Shown here piece after piece: positions 32,634-40,268 of a stretch of 64,000 nucleotides of DNA. The translations under genes and the position numbers were made by a program. The DNA comes from Streptomyces sp. LUP47B (lineage in GTDB: Bacteria; Actinomycetota; Actinomycetes; Streptomycetales; Streptomycetaceae): NCBI RefSeq assembly GCF_001746295.1, contig NZ_MJAH01000019.1, forward strand, positions 62,001-126,000, in the 5' to 3' direction. Each line of letters starts with the position of its first letter. Within the stretch, counting starts at the first letter, position 1. Below the pieces are notes generated by a model. It was given only the letters and a program-made list of their open reading frames with translations. It had not been told where the DNA came from and searched no databases.

Positions 32634-33881
32634 ATGACTGACGACAGGCCCGCATGGGCGCGACGCATCGCTGCCGAACGACAGGCGCGCGACTGGTCAC
32701 AGCGTGACGCGGTCAGGGCCCTGCGTGCGCATGCGCCGACGGAGCTGCCAGCAGAGGACAGCATGATTCGCCAGTGGAAGCGCTGGGAGTCTGGCCAAGC
32801 ACCGAACGACTTCTATCAACCGATCATCGCGGCCGTGTTCGGGACGGTGACGCACGCCCTCTTCCCTGCGCCGTCTCGCCGGGATGGAGACAAGGAGATC
32901 TTGGCGGCGAGCGGCATGGAGACCCTGGAGATCGTGAGTCGTCTGAACCGTTCCGACGTTGACAGCGCGACGCTCGATGCTCTCCGGATCACCGCGGATC
33001 GTCTCTGCTCTGAGTACCCGTTCATGCCGAGCGAACAGCTCCTCATCGAAGGACGGCAGTGGCTCCGCCGCGTGGTTGACCTGCACACGAAGAGCCTCAC
33101 CCTTGCCCAGCATCGCGAGGTACTCGCCCTGTCCGGTTGGCTCGCCTTGCTGGTCGGCTGCGTTGAGTACGACACGGGGGACCGCCATGCGGCCGAATCA
33201 ACGCGGCGTGCCGCTCTGTCGCTCGCGACGGAGTCTGACCACGCCGAAGTGGCCGGGTGGGCACACGAGATGCGGGCATGGTTCGCCCTCACGACCGGCG
33301 ACTATCGCGGGGTCATCGCAGCCGCGCAAGCCGGGGCAGAGACCGCAGCACACCACGGCGTCGCCGTGCAGCTCGCCGGCCAGGAAGCCAAGGCATGGGC
33401 ACGACTCGGGGACCGTCGACAGGTTGAGGTGGCCCTCGACAAGGGGCGCCGGCTACTTGAGGGCATGCCGTATCCCGAGAACCTCGACAACCATTTCGTC
33501 GTCGACCCCGCCAAGTTCGACTTCTACGCGATGGACTGCTACCGACTGGTGGGGGAGGACCGACTTGCGCGGACACTCGCGGAAGAGGTTCTGCGTGCGG
33601 GAACGGACTTCGACGGTACGGAGCGGTCTCCCATGCGGAATGCCGAAGCGCGGGTCACTTTGGGGGTCACCGCAGCGCGAGAGGGCGACCTCGAACAAGC
33701 CCTCATCCACGGCGAGCGCGCCCTACAGGGCGAGCGTCAGTCTGTGCCATCCCTGATTATGACCAGTCGAGAACTCGCGGCTGTCGTGAGGAAGCGCTAC
33801 AGCACCGAACCGGCTGCACAGGGATACCTAAACCGCCTGCAAGAACTCGGCAGGGATAAGCCGGGATTCCTGCCTTCCTGA
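32634..33881 (+). CDS. XRE-type regulator with TPR-like sensor region
   Basis: The 415-residue protein starts at ATG 32634. The N-terminal helix-turn-helix region reads WARRIAAERQARDWSQRDAVRALRA...MIRQWKRWESGQAPNDFYQPIIAAVFG. The rest is an all-helical TPR-like array (EVLALSGWLALLVGCVEYDTGDRHAAESTRRAALSLA, then LGVTAAREGDLEQALIHGERALQG). Such proteins are common in Streptomyces AICEs next to korSA, and may sense a peptide or another protein to relieve repression. No Nudix partner gene is present here. A convergent terminator follows. Confidence 0.82.
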   Translation: MTDDRPAWARRIAAERQARDWSQRDAVRALRAHAPTELPAEDSMIRQWKRWESGQAPNDFYQPIIAAVFGTVTHALFPAPSRRDGDKEILAASGMETLEIVSRLNRSDVDSATLDALRITADRLCSEYPFMPSEQLLIEGRQWLRRVVDLHTKSLTLAQHREVLALSGWLALLVGCVEYDTGDRHAAESTRRAALSLATESDHAEVAGWAHEMRAWFALTTGDYRGVIAAAQAGAETAAHHGVAVQLAGQEAKAWARLGDRRQVEVALDKGRRLLEGMPYPENLDNHFVVDPAKFDFYAMDCYRLVGEDRLARTLAEEVLRAGTDFDGTERSPMRNAEARVTLGVTAAREGDLEQALIHGERALQGERQSVPSLIMTSRELAAVVRKRYSTEPAAQGYLNRLQELGRDKPGFLPS

Positions 33882-33890
33882 TCAGATAGA

Positions 33891-33934
33891 ACGGACACGG
33901 ACGGAACCCCACTTCGAGGTCGCACCGTGTCCGT
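33891..33934. terminator. Bidirectional terminator hairpin
   Basis: ACGGACACGG (33891-33900) is perfectly inverted at 33925-33934 (CCGTGTCCGT), followed by TTTCGCTTT. It lies between the convergent XRE and DUF262 genes and separates the element backbone from the cargo. Confidence 0.65.
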
Positions 33935-33987
33935 TTCGCTTTCCCCAGCTCGCCGCAGGGCCCTGACATCAACGCCTAGCGACTGGC

Positions 33988-35028
33988 CTAGCTGTCAGTC
34001 GACGAGAAGAACGGCTTGGCAATGTCTCGAATAATGTCGCCTCGCCTGATCCTGCGAGCTCGCTCATTTGTTCCCGAGATAACGTCCACTCGATACTGCT
34101 CAGCAGTCTGGCCAAATACCTTCGGCTGCGCCCCCTCGGAGATACCGTCGACTTCCGCATAGAAAGTGCTCAGCTGCTTACCAAACGCTTCCACGTCACT
34201 GCAGTTCTCTGGGCCAAGATCTGACAGCTCTACCATTAGAGTGAACAGGTCATTCTTCTGCCACATTCGACTCGAACCGTCTACACTCAGACCTTCGATC
34301 AGCTTGGACGTTCGATCCAATTTATCTTCCACTTCACCCCATTCCGGGAATTCGTCATTGTATTGCTCAAGATAGGTCTCGTGTTCAACATCCCGGCTAA
34401 AGTACCCGGAGATCATAGTGATGATAAGAGTCAAGCACCACTTAATGTCATTCATTCGCCGGATATCAACAGCATTGAAGACTCGATGAGTGTCAAAGAA
34501 CTGCCATTCACTCACGCCCTCCGCAGCACGCTTAAGCGCGCCATCAAATCGAGCGTGATTAACCTCCATCGCATTTAGACCGTAATTGGTGGAATTCATC
34601 CGCGTGAAGACGTTGCGAACATCTTGATCAGTTAGTTCGCCAAGGTCTCGAACTACGACGTCATAGTTGAGAAAAGCAAGCTTTACGCCGTCATCAAGGC
34701 TTTCATAGGAATCGATGGGCCCCAGCTTCAAATCCTTAGACGCAGTGAAATACTGATACAGGGTTGTGAGTCGCTGCTGACCATCAACGACCTGCTGATT
34801 ACCCCGCCCAGTGGTCAGGTCGACATCCCCATCACACAAGAAGATCTCAGGAAAAGGAAGCCCTTCGAGGACCGTCCGAATAAATTCCTGCTTATGCTTA
34901 TCGGTCCATACGAGTCGCCGCTGAAACTCGGGCTTAAGGATCAGACTTCCATCACTCACCGCAGTCAAAAGCTGGCGGATCTTCTTGTTAGTAGCAGTCG
35001 TCTTCACAGTTGGCTCGTCTCCTGACAT
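33988..35028 (-). CDS. DUF262 (GmrSD/ParB-like) protein of a putative defence pair
   Basis: The 346-residue protein starts at ATG 35028; an in-frame start at 35046 is also possible. The DUF262 signature is clear: ILKPEFQRRLVWTDKHKQEFIRTVLEGLPFPEIFL and VVDGQQRLTTLYQYF (DGQQR at ~82-86), then VFTRMNSTNYGLNAMEV. In GmrSD-type systems this fold hydrolyses NTPs and controls a modification-dependent nuclease. Here there is no DUF1524 HNH nuclease domain. Codon use is markedly A/T-richer than in neighbours, implying separate acquisition. It overlaps the upstream nucleotidyltransferase gene by 25 bases or more, so the two are co-expressed. Confidence 0.85.
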   Translation of the reverse strand: MSGDEPTVKTTATNKKIRQLLTAVSDGSLILKPEFQRRLVWTDKHKQEFIRTVLEGLPFPEIFLCDGDVDLTTGRGNQQVVDGQQRLTTLYQYFTASKDLKLGPIDSYESLDDGVKLAFLNYDVVVRDLGELTDQDVRNVFTRMNSTNYGLNAMEVNHARFDGALKRAAEGVSEWQFFDTHRVFNAVDIRRMNDIKWCLTLIITMISGYFSRDVEHETYLEQYNDEFPEWGEVEDKLDRTSKLIEGLSVDGSSRMWQKNDLFTLMVELSDLGPENCSDVEAFGKQLSTFYAEVDGISEGAQPKVFGQTAEQYRVDVISGTNERARRIRRGDIIRDIAKPFFSSTDS

Positions 35029-35687
35029 GCCGCCACCGCGCGACACTGGTAGTTCTCCAGAGATTCCATTTCATTCCAAATAGCAAAGGTAACCCGGTAC
35101 GGCCCGGCAACTCTGGCGCGCTGAAGAGATCGCCCAAGCTCCCATAGCTTTTCCTGGGTTGGAATAAGCGGTGAGCGAGGAATATCAGACAGGTGAATCG
35201 AACCCCAAAAATGGCGTAGCTTGAACATTCGCTCCTGGTCAGCCTTCCATATCCCCTTTTCTGACTGGAATGAGCGAACTTGACGCCAAAGACTTGTGTA
35301 AATTTCTGGAGAAACTACCGCGATGTCAACGTCGGACGTGTCACTAAAGGGGCGGTATCGCGCTTTCGGCTTAATGCTAAAACCCAGCTTCGCCGATCCT
35401 ACGGTGTACACATCTCGGTTAGGGTGAACGCCGAGTGCGCTAGCCACGGCCTCGCGAAGCATTGCATGCGTTGCGCGATCAATGGCTACACAAGACCCAT
35501 GAGTCAAAAACTCACGCACTACGGGGAGAGGGCCATCATGCCTCTTTAGCCCTTCCTGGAATTCAACCAACGCACGACTAATTGCGCTTTCGAGCTCGCT
35601 ATCATTCGCGGCGCTCAACAGGGCCACCCCGTTCAATTGACCAGTGCAGGCAATCGTGTGCAGCAGTAAAGCTTTCGCTACTGGCAC
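35004..35687 (-). CDS. Nucleotidyltransferase-fold protein paired with DUF262
   Basis: The 227-residue protein is taken from GTG 35687; no strong ribosome site supports this start and an internal start is possible. VGSAKLGFSIKPKARYRPFSDTSDVDIAVVS contains the polymerase-beta-type motif: Gly97-Ser98, then Asp119-x-Asp121. The third acidic residue is not obvious. The C-terminal part is helical. It may transfer nucleotides to a protein or RNA, as MenT/AbiEii-type toxins do, or make a signal molecule; this is inferred. Base composition is A/T-rich like its DUF262 partner. I know of no characterised two-gene system of this exact make-up. Confidence 0.75.
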   Translation of the reverse strand: MPVAKALLLHTIACTGQLNGVALLSAANDSELESAISRALVEFQEGLKRHDGPLPVVREFLTHGSCVAIDRATHAMLREAVASALGVHPNRDVYTVGSAKLGFSIKPKARYRPFSDTSDVDIAVVSPEIYTSLWRQVRSFQSEKGIWKADQERMFKLRHFWGSIHLSDIPRSPLIPTQEKLWELGRSLQRARVAGPYRVTFAIWNEMESLENYQCRAVAACQETSQL

Positions 35688-36170
35688 AGTTGAGCAGTCT
35701 AGCCCTTCATGCCTGAATCTGGTGACGTCGCGTTAGAAGTTACGCGCCAGTAGAAATTCAGGCGGAACATCCCGATTTACGCAAAGTCGGACTTCAGTGA
35801 CCGCACTGTCCGTAGTTCGCATCGGGATGTACGGCCGTCACTGGCCAGGATCTCGTCTCGCCAGGCCCGTTCGGCAACCGTTCGTTGTCCTGGTCTTTGT
35901 CCAGCGCCCGTACGGCCGCCACCGTTCGCTGCCGTACGCGCATCCCCTCTGACCTGCACCGCGAACGTCTACGAACGCCCCCGGATGGCCGCGCGGACAG
36001 TTGGAAAGCGTGTTGGAGGCAACCTCTCAAGACTTCGAATCTCGTATGCAGCCACCCCAGGGCTGGACCGCATCAAGCGGCCAGGCCCTGGGCGTCGGTC
36101 GTTGTGTCTGTCGTCCGGGGTACCTGTGGGGCGCTGCCGAGCCACATGCCGGCTCCGCCCGAGTGGGTGC
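35688..36170. other. Gene-free gap in the cargo region
   Basis: The 483 bases between the nucleotidyltransferase start and the MrcB-like stop contain a tRNA-Ser-like fragment (36000-36057), described separately. I see no convincing gene. The A/T-rich character of the nucleotidyltransferase pair fades within it, so it looks like a junction between two acquired pieces. Confidence 0.4.
36000..36057 (+). pseudogene. Truncated tRNA-Ser(GGA)-like fragment
   Basis: GTTGGAAAGCGTG (anticodon loop with GGA), then a long variable arm (TTGGAGGCAACCTCTCAA) and a T-arm-like ACTTCGAATCTCGT closely follow the 3' part of Streptomyces tRNA-Ser(GGA). The 5' half and the acceptor pairing are missing. It is likely a leftover attachment site from another integration event. 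Confidence 0.6.
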
Positions 36171-37280
36171 TTAGGCCTCCTTCTGGGCAAGGCCGGCATC
36201 CACGGCCTCCGATGATCCGGCCCAGCCATCCTCCGTTGGCCAAACAGACGCGATCCCCTGATGGTCAAGCAGGCGCACGTACACATCACCGATGGGCTCG
36301 GTGAACAGAGCCATACGGCGCGGCTGAGCATCCGCTGAGTACAGCAGGAAGGCATACGTGGCGAGTTGGCCAATTGCCTCCCGCACGGCGTGGCTGACGT
36401 TGCCACGGCGGACCACCTTGGCTTCGATCAGCCAATCGTCACCATCGCGCCTGGCAACCAGGTCGCGAGGGTGGACGTTCGTCCCGGCAGTGAAACCGGC
36501 CTCGGCAAGGAACGTCCCGTAGCGCTTGACGAGCGTCTCGTGCTTTCGGCTCTTGGTGAGCTCTCGGGCGGTGATCTTTTGGATGTACTCGTCATCGTTC
36601 TTGGGGGCAAAGTAGAGGAGCGGGTCTTGCTCGCCCTCGTCCTTCGGCTTGATTGTGGTAATCACGTCTCGCGTGGTGCTTCGCAGGTCCTCGCGCAGGA
36701 CCAACGCGTCCTGGTACAGCTGGATCATCTTTCGAAGATCGAGCTTCAATCCCTCTTCCGTCGGCAGAGCATCAACCTCGTAGACACGGGCGAGGATGTT
36801 GCCTGCCTCGTAAGCTCGCGGCAGACCGGACCGACCACCCAGGTTGATTACATCTTCCAGCCCACTGCTCAGATCTTCTGGGAAGGCACCTCGAATGGCC
36901 TCGGCCTCGCTCCGGAGACGCTGTTCTGCCTCGCGGGCGCCAAACGTCTCGCGCAACTCCGTGACGCCCTGGTTCAGACTGAGCGAGACGGTCTGCATGT
37001 CCTCAGCGAAGAGGTAGACGAGGTACATGCCGCGCGTCGCCGTGTTCGTCTCGTCGGGATCGAAGAACGCCGCCCAAGGACAGAAAGCCCCCGCGCCGTT
37101 CCCCGCGCTTCCTTTGATGATGTAGCTCGCGGGTACGTACGGCTCGAAGACCACGGGCGCTGACCTCAGTAGCCTCGCGGCGGACGATCCTGTCCCAGCC
37201 GTCCGGTCGTACGTAGTGCCAACCTCGTGGAAGTACTCGCGTAGCGTCATGTCGAGGATCGTATGTGGCCCCACTGACAC
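36171..37280 (-). CDS. MrcB-N (DUF3578) domain fused to a PD-(D/E)XK nuclease-like domain
   Basis: The 369-residue protein starts at GTG 37280, supported by GGGGAGGG; ATG 37250 lacks a ribosome site. Residues ~10-180 resemble the McrB N-terminal DNA-recognition family: WAAFFDPDETNTATRGMYLVYLFAEDMQTVSLSLNQGVTELRE. The C-terminal domain contains Asp273, then WLIEAKVV with Glu286-x-Lys288, and Gln305 in AIGQLATYA, a PD-(D/E)XK active-site pattern. The McrB GTPase and McrC are absent. A stand-alone modification-dependent (type IV-like) restriction enzyme is the best hypothesis, acting on foreign modified DNA. Confidence 0.78.
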   Translation of the reverse strand: MSVGPHTILDMTLREYFHEVGTTYDRTAGTGSSAARLLRSAPVVFEPYVPASYIIKGSAGNGAGAFCPWAAFFDPDETNTATRGMYLVYLFAEDMQTVSLSLNQGVTELRETFGAREAEQRLRSEAEAIRGAFPEDLSSGLEDVINLGGRSGLPRAYEAGNILARVYEVDALPTEEGLKLDLRKMIQLYQDALVLREDLRSTTRDVITTIKPKDEGEQDPLLYFAPKNDDEYIQKITARELTKSRKHETLVKRYGTFLAEAGFTAGTNVHPRDLVARRDGDDWLIEAKVVRRGNVSHAVREAIGQLATYAFLLYSADAQPRRMALFTEPIGDVYVRLLDHQGIASVWPTEDGWAGSSEAVDAGLAQKEA

Positions 37281-37438
37281 TAGGCCCTCCCCTGCCGACT
37301 CACCCTGAGCGATGGGGCGTTGACGGCCATGCTGGTCAAGTCACGATTGAGAGGCCAGGCTTGGGGCCTGTGGCATCCGGTCCGGCGCAGGAAGCGTGGC
37401 GCGGCGGTGGGGCTAGGCGCAAGGCCGCCGCCCCAGTG

Positions 37439-37993
37439 TTAGGGCGCGGGCGGCTGGGCTTGAGAAGCCGAATTCGTCGAAGTGCGGGCCGTATTGGAGA
37501 CGAACTTCATGTCATCGGGGTCGCTGCGCCGCAGTACAAAGATCTTGGCCAGAGCAAGGAGACTGGGCCCGCACAGGAGGGTGGCGAGCCACCAAGCCTC
37601 TTGCGCGACGTAAACGCCGGCACCCAGCATCGCAATGGCCACGACAGCACCAACAACGAGTCCGGCCATGTGCCGGCTGTGCCTAAGCTGCTCCTGCCTG
37701 TCTCGGGCCGCACGCTCAGCTGCTGCCGCCCTTTCGTGGGCCTCACGCTCGGCTGCTGCTGCAGCGGCCGTATCTGCGCGCTCAGCTGCTTCGCGCTGCA
37801 TGTCTAGCCGCTTCATTAAGGTCAGGTGGTCACGCTTTAGCTGCGGCTCAAGGGCTTTGAGAGCGATCTCCAGTTTCTCCGGGCCGAGGACCTCACCCCA
37901 CTTCATAGCGATGTCCATACCCGCCGACAGAACGGGGTCCTGGCGCGTCGCGGGCTGCGGGGTTGGCAGAGTGCCGCTGTCGTCGAGGCTCAC
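37439..37993 (-). CDS. Coiled-coil protein with two membrane helices; putative effector partner of the cyclase
   Basis: The 184-residue protein starts at GTG 37993, sharing GTGA with the upstream stop. Residues ~25-110 are highly charged and Ala-rich, forming a coiled coil (LEIALKALEPQLKRDHLTLMKRLDMQREAAERADTAAAAAAEREAHERAAAAERAARD). A hydrophobic hairpin follows at ~108-155 (MAGLVVGAVVAIAMLGAGVYVA and WWLATLLCGPSLLALAKIFVL). Four-base coupling to a cyclase-like gene suggests a membrane effector such as those of Pycsar or CBASS. It is not clearly a PycTM family member. Confidence 0.65.
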   Translation of the reverse strand: MSLDDSGTLPTPQPATRQDPVLSAGMDIAMKWGEVLGPEKLEIALKALEPQLKRDHLTLMKRLDMQREAAERADTAAAAAAEREAHERAAAAERAARDRQEQLRHSRHMAGLVVGAVVAIAMLGAGVYVAQEAWWLATLLCGPSLLALAKIFVLRRSDPDDMKFVSNTARTSTNSASQAQPPAP

Positions 37994-38859
37994 TGCCTAG
38001 CACCTCCATCGCCGCTGGAGACGGGTTCTTTGTCGAGCTCGATGGGGTTCGGCGGTGGGCCGAGACTAAGGAAGAGGCGTGCCAAGGCGTGGTCGATGGT
38101 CTTCCTAGAATCAATGGCTACAACGGCCGCCTCATCCCGCGTGAGGGGCTCCTCTTCTTCCCGGGCGCTCCGATCGGCCCCGGCGGGCTGAGCCGGGTGC
38201 TCGTCAACCGGCGGCGAACTGACCGTGCGGGCTTCCTCGGCCAAATAGGTACGACTGACACCAGGGACCCAGACCCAAGCCTCCCCTCGGTACTCCTTTT
38301 CCTCGACAGGGACCTGCCGGAACTCCTCCGGCCCAATGACCGTGGACCCGCCCTGCACGGCATCACGGAAGACGGTCGCCGACACGGCGACGGCCAGGGA
38401 GGCATCCGGTGCCACCGCCATGGCGTTTCGCAGGGCTGCGCAGTTGAGGATGCGACCAATCTCGACCAGAGCCAGTCCGTTAAAACCGTTGGCGCCCAGC
38501 GAGACCGAACCGACGTGGACGGCCACCCTGAGCCGCAGCCTGGCCTGCGCCGTTCGGTCGCGGTTGAGGGCGCGTAGACCGGCGTACAGCATGACCATGA
38601 AGTCGCCGAGCAGCGCGGGATAGGAGACGGTCTCGGGTAGGACAGCGAACAACGAGTCCCCACCTTCCTGCATCGACCATCGTGCGCGGTTCAGCCCGGC
38701 GCCGTCGGCTGCTTCGTCAAGCAACCGTGTCATCTGCTCGCGGAACTGGCGCTGCATCGTCTTGTCGACACGGCCGTACCCGTGCACGTCGACCGCCAGC
38801 AGAAGTCGGCGTCCGAACGCTCCCCGGCCGCCCGGCCCATCCACACCTTCGGCTGCCAT
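37990..38859 (-). CDS. Class III nucleotidyl cyclase-like protein, putative signal synthase
   Basis: The 289-residue protein starts at ATG 38859 with a strong GGGAGG site. LLLAVDVHGYGRVD (Asp24) and MQEGGDSLFAVLP (Asp68) match the two metal-binding Asp of class III cyclases. RLRLRVAVHVGSVSLGANGFNG follows, then ILNCAALR, close to the N-x3-R transition-state motif but one residue longer. The C-terminal ~90 residues are Glu/Pro-rich and unique. I recall many Streptomyces proteins with this cyclase-like domain. Gene order (cyclase then small membrane protein) resembles Pycsar anti-phage operons. Cyclase activity is inferred. Confidence 0.72.
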   Translation of the reverse strand: MAAEGVDGPGGRGAFGRRLLLAVDVHGYGRVDKTMQRQFREQMTRLLDEAADGAGLNRARWSMQEGGDSLFAVLPETVSYPALLGDFMVMLYAGLRALNRDRTAQARLRLRVAVHVGSVSLGANGFNGLALVEIGRILNCAALRNAMAVAPDASLAVAVSATVFRDAVQGGSTVIGPEEFRQVPVEEKEYRGEAWVWVPGVSRTYLAEEARTVSSPPVDEHPAQPAGADRSAREEEEPLTRDEAAVVAIDSRKTIDHALARLFLSLGPPPNPIELDKEPVSSGDGGARQ

Positions 38860-38897
38860 GACACCTCCCGCTATGTGCACTTCAGGGAGGAGGCACC

Positions 38898-38975
38898 ATG
38901 CCAATCAAACTCCCTAGAGGTCACCGAACTTTCCATAGGCCAGACCGGCCCTGCGAACACGTGCGCCAGCACTGA
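38898..38975 (+). CDS. Possible 25-residue mini-gene with strong ribosome site
   Basis: ATG 38898 is preceded by GGGAGGAGGCACC, an excellent ribosome site. The frame reads MPIKLPRGHRTFHRPDRPC and stops at 38975. It is basic and divergent from the cyclase gene. Nothing is known of it. It may be real, a leader peptide for the broken DUF6233 gene, or chance. Confidence 0.3.
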   Translation: MPIKLPRGHRTFHRPDRPCEHVRQH

Positions 38976-39031
38976 AGTCGTACCCCCGCCCATCCCGGAG
39001 CCTCGTCCGCACGTCGTAGGAATGCACCTCA

Positions 39032-39467
39032 TTGCATCGCCTTCTGCAGCCGTTCGCAAGGAACCATCGAGAACCCCTGCAGCAAGCGGTATTGGTCCAC
39101 CAAGCGACAGCGGCCGTGGCTAAGCTCGACCGCTGGATCGCTGGACGAGGAGCGCCGGGAGGCGGAGCGCCGGCGAAGTCAGGAAAGGCGCCCATCCCCG
39201 CACCAATTGCTCGTCCAGTACGGCCTCAACCGGCAGAACGTCGACGCCGTGCACACCGGGGACTGTTGGGTGGCATGCCAGAGCGAGCGGTGCCGCACAG
39301 CGACCCGCGCGCAGACGCTCGACGCGCTGCGCCAGCAGGTGAAGGCGCGCCCGTGCTGCCGGCCGGAGAGCGCACTCGGCTTCCTGGAGCCGGTCGCGCC
39401 CGTCTCAGTTTCCGTCTCGTTCATCCCCGTCCGAGGCTGTCCAGAGTCGTTCACTGTGTCTCGGTGA
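39032..39467 (+). pseudogene. Frameshifted DUF6233-family gene
   Basis: One frame reads LQQAVLVHQATAAVAKLDRWIA, and the family continuation DEERREAERRRSQERRP then VQYGLNRQNVDAVHTGDCW and CRTATRAQTLDALRQQVKARPCCRP lies in another frame. Removing one G near 39144 would join them. The usual family stop after the ALGxLE ending is also lost, adding ~25 residues before 39467. DUF6233 proteins are small Streptomyces proteins of unknown function with paired Cys. It lies at the right end of the element. Confidence 0.6.
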
Positions 39468-39536
39468 TCACAGCATCCGTACGGGCCTGAACGCCACCGA
39501 ACCCGTCCGGATCGACCTCTGACCAGCACAGACAAA

Positions 39537-39579
39537 CCTGCAAAGCGAGTTACGCGGGTTCGATTCCCGCCACGGCCTC
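39537..39579 (+). repeat. attR: 43-bp copy of the tRNA-Cys 3' end
   Basis: Identical to 20557-20599. Only the 3' part of the tRNA is present here, so this copy cannot make a tRNA. It marks the right boundary of the integrated element. Confidence 0.92.
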
Positions 39580-39588
39580 TGTTGTGGG

Positions 39589-39622
39589 AAGGGGCGGCAT
39601 CCTGTTCAGGGTGCCGCCCCTT
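39589..39622. terminator. Original chromosomal terminator of tRNA-Cys
   Basis: AAGGGGCGGCA (39589-39599) pairs perfectly with TGCCGCCCCTT (39612-39622), with an additional CCTG/CAGG pairing in the loop. Before integration it would have followed the tRNA-Cys gene directly. Confidence 0.75.
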
Positions 39623-39680
39623 CGGCTGTGCCGCGTTCTAGGCTTGCGGGCGGTAGTGGTCGTGAGTGAGGAGTGCGGGC

Positions 39681-40268
39681 GTGGTCGAGAGTGTGGCGGA
39701 GCCTCCCTTTGCAGATGCCCTGCGGGCGGACGACGCGCCTGGTCCGCATGTGCTGCTCGAGCCCGTGCTCGGGTTCCTGGGGGTGTGGCGGGGGCAGGGA
39801 CGAGGTGGGTATCCGACGCTCGACGATGACTTCGCGTATGCGCAGGAGGTCAGTTTTCGGCACGATGGACGTCCCTTCCTCCGGTACGAGGCACGGGCCT
39901 GGCTGATCGACGGTGATGGCGCGCCGTTGCGGCCCGCGGCGCGGGAGAGCGGGTGGTGGCGGCTTCAGACGGACGGCCGGGTGGAGGCGCTGGTCAGCCA
40001 GCCCACCGGCATCACGGAGGTCCTGGTCGGACATGCACAAGAGGGCGCGGTCGATCTCTCCACGCACTCCGTGGCGCTGACGCCCACCGCCAAGGACGTG
40101 ACCGCCACCCGTCGCCGCTACACCCTCGCCGACGCCGACACTCTCGACTTCGTCCACGACCTCGCGGCCGTCGGGCAGCCCCTGCAGCACCACCTCTCGG
40201 CGACCCTGCGCCGAGAGGTCGGTCAGAGCACCCCGCCCACCTCGTCCTGGAACAGCTCGGTCCAGTAG
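39681..40268 (+). CDS. Nitrobindin-like (FABP-like, DUF1794) heme-binding protein
   Basis: The 195-residue protein is taken from GTG 39681, which follows a GAGGAG site; an in-frame GTG 39666 is an alternative. The beta-barrel signature LEPVLGFLGVWRGQGRGGYPT is clear, then FRHDGRPFLRYEARAWLID, SGWWRLQTDGRVEALVSQPTGITEVLVG, and the C-terminal proximal-His region LQHHLSATLRR. Nitrobindins bind ferric heme and isomerise peroxynitrite. The frame continues ~16 residues past the usual end, overlapping the convergent SUKH gene by 46 bases. Confidence 0.87.
   Translation: MVESVAEPPFADALRADDAPGPHVLLEPVLGFLGVWRGQGRGGYPTLDDDFAYAQEVSFRHDGRPFLRYEARAWLIDGDGAPLRPAARESGWWRLQTDGRVEALVSQPTGITEVLVGHAQEGAVDLSTHSVALTPTAKDVTATRRRYTLADADTLDFVHDLAAVGQPLQHHLSATLRREVGQSTPPTSSWNSSVQ

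Larger units (their letters stand above)
20600..39579. mobile_element. Actinomycete integrative and conjugative element (AICE, pSAM2/SLP1-like) in tRNA-Cys
   Basis: About 19 kb is bounded by the 43-bp repeat. Contents are diagnostic: tyrosine integrase and excisionase beside attL, prim-pol and DUF3987 replication proteins, Spd spread proteins, a single FtsK/SpoIIIE-like pump (TraSA) for double-stranded DNA transfer, and a KorSA-like GntR repressor. The backbone (21.2-31.6 kb) is transcribed leftward. Accessory genes at 33.9-38.9 kb resemble phage-defence cargo. No obvious inactivation of backbone genes is seen, so it may be functional. Confidence 0.92.

Noticed and set aside
35885..36304. A plus-strand frame crossing the gap and the MrcB-like gene end
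   Set aside because: It overlaps the tRNA-Ser fragment and runs antisense into a well-supported gene, with no domain or ribosome site.
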